A stretch of 38,220 bases of DNA from Priapulus caudatus. Lineage: Eukaryota; Priapulida; Priapulimorpha; Priapulimorphida; Priapulidae. Below are positions 31,961 to 38,220 of this stretch, piece after piece (within the stretch, counting starts at the first letter, position 1; every line of letters starts with the position of its first letter). Made by a program: the position numbers and the translations under genes. The notes under the pieces are model-generated. The model was not told the origin of the DNA and made no database searches. It saw only the letters and a program-made list of their open reading frames with translations. Location of the stretch: contig NW_014577312.1 in the NCBI RefSeq assembly GCF_000485595.1, positions 108,269 to 146,488 of the forward strand. The letters are read 5' to 3'.

Positions 31961-32954
31961 GATATCGCTATCCCTCCCGACCCCGGCCCTGAAACAACTT
32001 GAGATAAATTGTTTCTTATCGCTGCCCAGCACTGGTTGATTAGTTAACGTGATGCACTAGAGTAGATCATGAACTGCGCATGCTTTGCCGACTCTCGGAA
32101 GGCAGGGCGCACATGTTATACTGCATGCGCCTAAAAAGGTTTCTTCGGACGAAAACAACTATCAGCTCCCGGCTAAAGTACACGCTAGCTATCTCACTCA
32201 GCTGTTCGCTCGCTGCTCGTTCTCGGTGCTGTTATCTGCATCCCACAGCGATTTTTCATCGTTACGCAGCGCTTCACTGGCGCCGCTGCAGCATCTTCCG
32301 CATCCGTAGCATCCTCCGCATCCATGTGCGCATACCTGTCTCCGGCAGTATACATGTGCGCTTGAGGTCCTCCGTTACTCTGCGGTGTCCCGCCTCGTGG
32401 GGATTCGCACTGACCCTGGGTCTCTGGCCCAGCTCTCACATGTGGCTCTAGTGAAATGTAGCCACGTCTGAAAAGGCTCGTACGCGTGTTTGTACTCGGA
32501 TCGGATGTCGAGGGGTTTAGACGTGCGTTAGGCAAGACATTCGCACGTGTGCTTAGATCTCATTCACCTGAAGCTATTGAGGAAGTGTGGTGGCATTGCT
32601 GTGACGTCTCGAGAATAATGGAGTGGACGTGAAAGGTTGACGTTGCAGTTAATTATAGAATTAGAAGGATTGAAAATTGAAGGCGACAGCCAGTGGAATC
32701 GTTCTTGCGACGGCGCAGTGGCGTGCTATCTTTGGTTATTTGTCCGTCGATGATTATAGGACTGAAAACTTAGTTTAGAGTAGAAAGTTTAGAGTGGAAT
32801 TGTGCGACTTCATGTTATACAATCTGGAAGTGGTGCCGCCGGCAATGCACGCACATGTAGGCGGCATACAAGCAGGCAAGCACGCGCGCATATACGCGTG
32901 TAAACATACACGCATGCAGCCGCACACGCACGGGGGCGTGCACGCGCTCACATG

Positions 32955-32958
<4 letters not shown>

Positions 32959-32998
<40 letters not shown>
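32959..32998. repeat. (CA)n microsatellite
   Basis: About 40 bp of pure CA after a CATGCGCGCG stretch. Confidence 0.95.
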
Positions 32999-33000
<2 letters not shown>

Positions 33001-33984
33001 TACGGTACCATTCGTTTCCTAAAAGTCGTGGGCTGAGGGTGCATTCTGATTAACCCTCCACTAGAGGGCTTCTACTTTATATAGATCAAGTTTTCTTCAG
33101 GTCCAAAAGTTTTGTGATGATTTATTATATAAAATATACCATTAAGGGTCAAATTTCTATGAATGAATTCATTGTCATGTACAACATGTCTAGTGAAATA
33201 AGGAAGTAGTGGCTCTGGTGACTCCGAATGTCTGCAAAGCTATATGTGCTTGTTATAAAATCAGTAAGGAATCTAGGAAATGCTCATTTCATCCGCGTTT
33301 GATGTAAGCGTTGATTATAAGCGTGCGTGTTCTCGATGGTTTATTGCTTTAATAATACGAGAGCTTATACTCGAATACAGTATAGATATGTGGATGTATA
33401 GTCAGTCACTCGCGAGTACGCCCCATACCACAATCACTCTTCGGTTCTCTATTATAGGCTTGGAACAACCAAAGTAGTTGTTAAAATAATTAAGGTTCTT
33501 ACTTTTCGTGGAATAGATTCATTTCAGTGGAATCCGTGATTTTTAAGTAGTTAATTTTGTACAAGCTTGACTGCGCTAGACAAAAAATTATATAGTTTTT
33601 TTTTTTACCCCGCTATGTGATGACCATCCACGGTAATTATACAGCCAGTGCGCCCATCTCCAGTCTCCTAGTTATTTGTTACCGTGTTATTTTACGCATT
33701 GTGTCAGTGCAGAAAACGTGTTCCTATCCCGTAGTTCCCGGATTTCATGGTCTCACGACAGATGGATTGATGCACTTCATTGTAATTGTATTCGAGACGT
33801 TACGTAGTCGCGTTGTGACGACATAAGTTTCTAGTGTGCCTGTAATTTCATCCCTGATTTCGTCAAATATCCCTGTAATAATTTCCTGTAATGCATGGTA
33901 ATAATAATATTGATGTGTATTATACGTATCATGTCACAGTCGTCCTGTAGTATTATGAATGTGTATTGCATTAGTCTGCCTATT

Positions 33985-33985
33985 G

Positions 33986-34027
<42 letters not shown>

Positions 34028-34080
34028 TAGTGTGCGTGTGTGTGTGTGTGTGTGTGCGTGTGCGTGTCTGCGTGTGCCTG
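33985..34080. repeat. (TG)n microsatellite
   Basis: Nearly pure TG with one ATAG interruption, followed by CGTG variants. Confidence 0.95.
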
Positions 34081-34861
34081 TGCGCATGTGATACGATGTT
34101 ATTCAGTCGATATGCTAGCACTCGTGTAGGTAGCTCCCATTCCCCGGGTCTGTGTAAACAGAAAATTATGTGGATTTGGAGAAGCATATAACAATACGGA
34201 TTTCACCCGAGCAACACCCCCGGCGACCCATGCACTATCACTTCCGGGACCGTCTGTGAGCGTCGAAGGCGCATCGACGTATTCATCAAGAGTGATGGTA
34301 GTTGTGTGGGTATAGGCGTAATTGGTTTATGTCCAGTGACCAGCGACCGGGGGGGCTTGGCTAGCAGTAGCAGGCAGTCGGATTAAGCTCTTCAAACCAT
34401 CTGTCATTGTCGTCGTCATTCGGCGGTGTGTCCCGTGCATTATAGTCTGCGAGTCCCGCCATCGGTTGAGGAGTGACCGGCCATTTATACGGCGTGAAAA
34501 GCCCGTAAGCTGTGGACCAGTGTACTGCTAATGCGGCCGTATGTCTGACAACGCATCCGGTTATGCCAAACAATCGATGATCCGTAAAGATTGGTGGCGT
34601 GGCAGAAATGCACGAGGTGATGGGGGGGGGGGCTATAGGCGTCCCGTTTGCCACGTTTACGGAATCACGCTGGAATTTTCTTTTCAGTCGATTTTGTTTG
34701 TTACGCGCAAGTTTAGTAATAAACATGGATTAATTATAAACTATAATAATTATTTATTATAAGTTATTTATTATTTATTTATTACGTATAACTTGTAAAT
34801 TATAATTTTCCTACTATAATATATAAACGCCTAAAATGACCAAGAATTTCAAGAGGTTGTG

Positions 34862-35010
34862 CCACACTATATGTACAGACTGCATTAGTATATATAGTCA
34901 GGGGTATAGTCACACTATATGTACAGACTGCATTAGTATATATAGTCAGGGGTATAGCCACACTATATGTACAGACTGCATTAGTATATATAGTCAGGGG
35001 TGTATAGCAT
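34862..35010. repeat. 48-bp tandem array, three units
   Basis: The unit carries CACACTATATGTACAGACTG and CATTAGTATATATAGTCAGG followed by GGTATAG. Units start at about 34862, 34910 and 34958 and are nearly identical. A tract of AT-rich hairpins (34740-34800) lies upstream. Confidence 0.92.
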
Positions 35011-35048
35011 GTGTTCGAACTATAGGTTGGCAACCCAGTGAATTTTTC

Positions 35049-35144
35049 CTAGAGTAGATCATGAACTGCGCATGCTTTGCCGACTCTCGGAAGGCAGGGC
35101 GCACATGTTATACTGCATGCGCCTAAAAAGGTTTCTTCGGACGA
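35049..35144. repeat. Truncated start of a further ~3-kb repeat copy
   Basis: About 95 bp identical to the start of the copy at 32057, ending abruptly at CTTCGGACGA, after which the sequence is unrelated (CGCGCGCTAGTG). Confidence 0.9.
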
Positions 35145-37830
35145 CGCGCGCGCTAGTGTAGAATAGAATGTAAGCGAGATGGCACTCGATACTAAGCGGG
35201 TCATGCATGCAGTCTCTCGTAGCTGGCTAGCTGGCTGCTGGCCTGCTTTACCTGTGCACCCGAGGAAGACGCGCGTAAGAAGGACAACCTGTTGCATTCC
35301 ATCGGCTCCCATCCCTCTCCCCATCCCCCACTATAGACTGTCGCCGGCGCCACACCGCGCATTAGCTGCCAACAGTGAGCTGCGTTCGCGTGCGGCAGTC
35401 TAGTTGACCGCTGGGGATAAATCGTAAACGGCCATAAATTAAGCGCTGTGTAGACGCGTGCGTCGATGGCTCTCGCGACGATGATCTGTATTTTATAGGT
35501 CTGGTTTCTAGGTTGTCAATGTTACCCCCCTATATAACCATCGTCGTCCGATCATCGCTAGGCGCGTTATCTGTTCATTTTAAATTCAGTATTATGATTT
35601 AGAGCAGTTCTGATATAACGTGAGCAATAATGTCGGGGATTAAACAATTAAGCTTATTTCGTATTTAAATTAATAATGGAATGTGCATCTTTTGCACAAA
35701 AACAGCTGCTAAGCTGGTTTGGTTGTTTTTCCGGTCGCCTGTTGCATTTGCATAACGTGCGTATCATATGTGAAAAAAAACACGTGGGTGTTGGTTGAGC
35801 TGCAGCTCGTGTAGGCGCGTATGTAGTAGCCACAGCTGCATGCTGTGTACGGGAACGTAGCTATTATATCTATGTACAGCCGTGTTCGTTTAGACTTGGC
35901 AGACATCGAAGAATTTCGAGTCTAAATTTAAAACGCTTCGCAGACTCGGTTGCCAAGTTTTTGCTGCGAAAGTCGGAGAAATGTGAGCGGTGTAACGCCC
36001 CGGTCGGTGATCGTGGTGCATGGTGCTTGTTGTCTTGCCCTTTTCCAACCTATTCGCGTTGAACTCGTGAGAGGGGCTGTCACCCGCTAACCAGCGCCCC
36101 CCCCCATACGGGAGAGAGAGAGAGAGAGCGCCATTAAGTGTAGAACCTGCAAACTAGCTTTTGCTGCTATTCGTGGCAATTGTCGCGTGTAGCCAAGGGC
36201 AAAGAGGGAAGCGCAAACGATTATTGAGGCGTTTGGCAGCGTCTATGTTTCTATTTGGAAAGATGCCAGCACGCGTACAGTGTACCTGTGAGGTAGCGTA
36301 AAGGTAGTAATCCTGTTATACCTGGAATGGGCCTCCATGTACATGCCTGCGCATTCCGAAAGCTAGAGATAAGAAATCTATTTACTCATCGTAAAATGAT
36401 AACTATAGATAAAGACCGCATTTCGATTTCTGCGTATCTCGAGAAATCGCACTATATACGAGTAGAAATGCATATTTACAAGCTAACTGCACTTGATGTC
36501 GACGATATGTGTCAATGCTTGTGGGTGATACTCCATTAGGAGCTCCGTTAGTCAATGCTTGTTTGCTGTGTGTGATCAGTGAACAGGCTATTGATCAGAT
36601 ATTGCGGCTTTCGCACACGCGGTCTTAACCGTGGCCTATACTGAATCCTACAAAAGCCGTACCTGAGCTATTGATTGGCAGGTAAAAAAACGGTTAATTT
36701 TCCGCGCTTCCGTTTGCTTGTGGCGAATCGACTTCACGTTGACAATAGTCGAGCTGTTTAAGCCGTATATACTATCAAGCCAACTATTCCGCACATACGT
36801 CAGGGTGTAGTGGCCGTCTGTCAGTCTATTAGCGAAATTCGCGCACAATGCTCTAGATACATTACCTATATACGGCTAAACAAGGAAGAAATCGTGCGTA
36901 TCACCTTAGTAGCTTACCATAGTGTAGACTCTGTAGAGTGATGAGCTTTTCGAGTTTAATTACTGCAAGTAACCCCAGAGAACACACAGAAGGGCCCGAA
37001 ATGGGTCACGCGGGTGTGATGTGTGCGGTAACTGCAGTTATAATGAATTGGCTCTGACATTGACGGTGAACGGCTGGCGCTGGTGGCCACACTGATGCGT
37101 GTGTAGAATCAGTGCGATTACATAGATGATATAGCCTCTGAATTTTACCGCGAACAACGAGCAGCTACGGTTTTGTCTATCTATAGCTTTAAATGCTGTA
37201 CTTTCTCCAGAATGACAGCACAACTAGTAAGCAGTGCAAGGCCAAGTGTATACGCGTGGAACTTTCCATGCATCGACGTACTAAGAAACTAGGGTTTATA
37301 AGGGGAATTATATATATATAGAGAGCGAGAGAGAGAGAATTATTGTGATTTTCTTTCTAGCTATACTCTGCAGAAATTGCATAACTGCTCGCGTGTTGGA
37401 AACTATATAACAGTCTCTTGCAGCCGTCACGAACGACCCAGAATTTATTATCAGCTGGTTCGACATGTTTTGTGGGCAAGTACAACATTACACGTACACA
37501 CCAACGTAACCACGTTCTCACTCTAGAAAGTCGTAGGGTAAAGTGTCGGAAACGTCGCGACAAGGTGTCGCTAAACTCCTCCAATAAAACTCATACAAAA
37601 AAAACACACTAAAACTCACAATAAAACGGTGAAGACTAGTACGGTTTTCGTCAACAAATTTAGCGTATAGCCCAAGCAAGCAGAAGTCAGCATCATCGTC
37701 GAGTGGCGGACCGTTATTTGGACAGCGGGCTATTTGTGTGCTGTTAGCTGCATCTTTGCTCTCATCCGCGTGGCGCTGTATTGTGCGGCCGTTCCGCATT
37801 CGCCGTGCGCGGCTGCTCGTCCGTGTTCAC
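35145..37830. other. Unique-looking sequence without recognised genes
   Basis: Contains a C-run and (AG)n tract at about 36098-36128, an ATATAT/GAGA tract at 37306-37338, and several short frames with no recognised domain. Base quality looks better than in the preceding 12 kb, judging by the lack of internal repeats to compare. Nothing here supports a named gene. Confidence 0.5.
36511..36561. mobile_element. Deleted remnant of the CTCCATTAGG hairpin element
   Basis: GGTGATACTCCATTAGGAG (36524-36542) equals the right end of the element at 11672-11875 read in reverse, and it is followed by CTCCGTTAGTC, similar to that element's left flank (GACTAACG reversed). GTCAATGCTTG flanks it on both sides (36511-36521 and 36551-36561). 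Confidence 0.5.
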
Positions 37831-37925
37831 CTGTATTTGCCATCTTTAGGGCAGGAGATCTCCTCGAGCAGCAAGTCATGCGGAATGTCAGCCGGCTTTT
37901 GTATGCAGCACGGGCTCGGCTTTTG
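37831..37925 (-). other. Weak candidate exon end with splice donor
   Basis: A minus-strand frame reading QKPADIPHDLLLEEISCPKD ends TACAG|GTGAAC at 37831. It is closed upstream by a stop at 37926-37928. No convincing acceptor and no family recognised. Confidence 0.15.
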
Positions 37926-37982
37926 TCAGTGCCGTGTGTAATTTCATTGCTGGCATTCCTCGCAATCAGTCGTGCCCTCAGC

Positions 37983-38220
37983 TCTCTAGATCTCTCTCTG
38001 CTCCTCTCTCTCTCTCTCTCGGCTCTCCATCGCTCTCCTCTCTCATCTCTCTCTCTCTCCTCTCTCTCCTCATCGAGCTCTCTCACCCTCTCTCTTCTCT
38101 CTCATCTCTCTCTCTCTCGTCTCAGCTTTCTCTCGCTCGCTCTCTCCTCGCTCGCTCTCGGTCTCCTCTCTCTCGTTTCTCTCTCCCTCCTCTTCTCTCT
38201 TCTCTCCATCTCCCTCTCTC
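37983..38220. repeat. TC-rich polypyrimidine tract, runs off the window
   Basis: About 240 bp of degenerate (TC)n with CG and CA interruptions. The arginine/glutamate-rich minus-strand frame across it is a repeat artefact. Confidence 0.95.

Larger units (their letters stand above)
32057..35048. repeat. Best-preserved copy of the ~3-kb repeat (2992 bp)
   Basis: Begins with CTAGAGTAGATCATGAACTG and ends immediately before the same string at 35049. In order it contains a GC-rich start with a minus-strand 113-codon frame (32194-32535), a CA tract at 32959-32998, T-rich sequence, a TG tract at 33985-34080, a G-run at about 34621-34632 and the 48-bp array. The frame at 32194-32535 corresponds to 25296-25571 in the other copy but shifts frame there, so coding is not supported. 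Confidence 0.8.

Noticed and set aside
32194-32535. 113-codon minus-strand frame in the 3-kb repeat
   Set aside because: The other copy (25296-25571) matches only in pieces across different frames, and no family is recognised.
37730-38086. Arg/Glu-rich protein resembling an SR-type domain
   Set aside because: The composition comes from the TC/GA microsatellite, and the rest of the frame shows no recognised domain.

Overview
The window is animal nuclear DNA, most likely from a marine invertebrate. Evidence is a spliced housekeeping gene with GT-AG introns, many small inverted-repeat elements inside introns, and abundant TG/CA, AT and TC microsatellites. I cannot name the phylum. There is no bacterial gene organisation and no recognisable rRNA, tRNA or CRISPR array.

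Positions 1-6757 hold the one gene I identify firmly: PSMD3/Rpn3, a lid subunit of the 26S proteasome regulatory particle. It lies on the minus strand. Eight coding exons (407 codons) run from the start codon at 6757 into the PCI domain; the C-terminal exon(s) lie left of position 1. Its introns carry several MITE-like or foldback elements. Both edges of exon 8 have been tandemly copied. On the 5' splice-site side, about 12 near-perfect 24-bp units each carry a copy of the splice donor and keep the reading frame. On the acceptor side there are several degenerate units, one of them an almost exact copy of the exon start.

Positions 6758-7096 look like a compact divergent promoter with CCAAT motifs on both strands. 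A plus-strand first coding exon (7097-7180, 28 codons, good Kozak context, splice donor) belongs to an unidentified gene; I could not find its later exons.

Positions 8395-16182 and 16208-about 24100 are two noisy copies of the same sequence on either side of a 25-N gap. They differ mainly by scattered single-base indels, which suggests an unmerged contig overlap (false duplication) rather than biology. They contain matching pairs of palindromic elements and microsatellites.

Positions about 23400-35144 are a repeat-rich, low-quality tract. It contains an approximately 3-kb sequence present as two long copies plus fragments, a 39-bp minisatellite in two blocks, two 19-bp arrays built on GATATC, a 48-bp array and many TG tracts. 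I see no supportable gene there. Positions 35145-38220 look cleaner but hold no recognised gene, and end in a long TC-rich tract that runs off the window.
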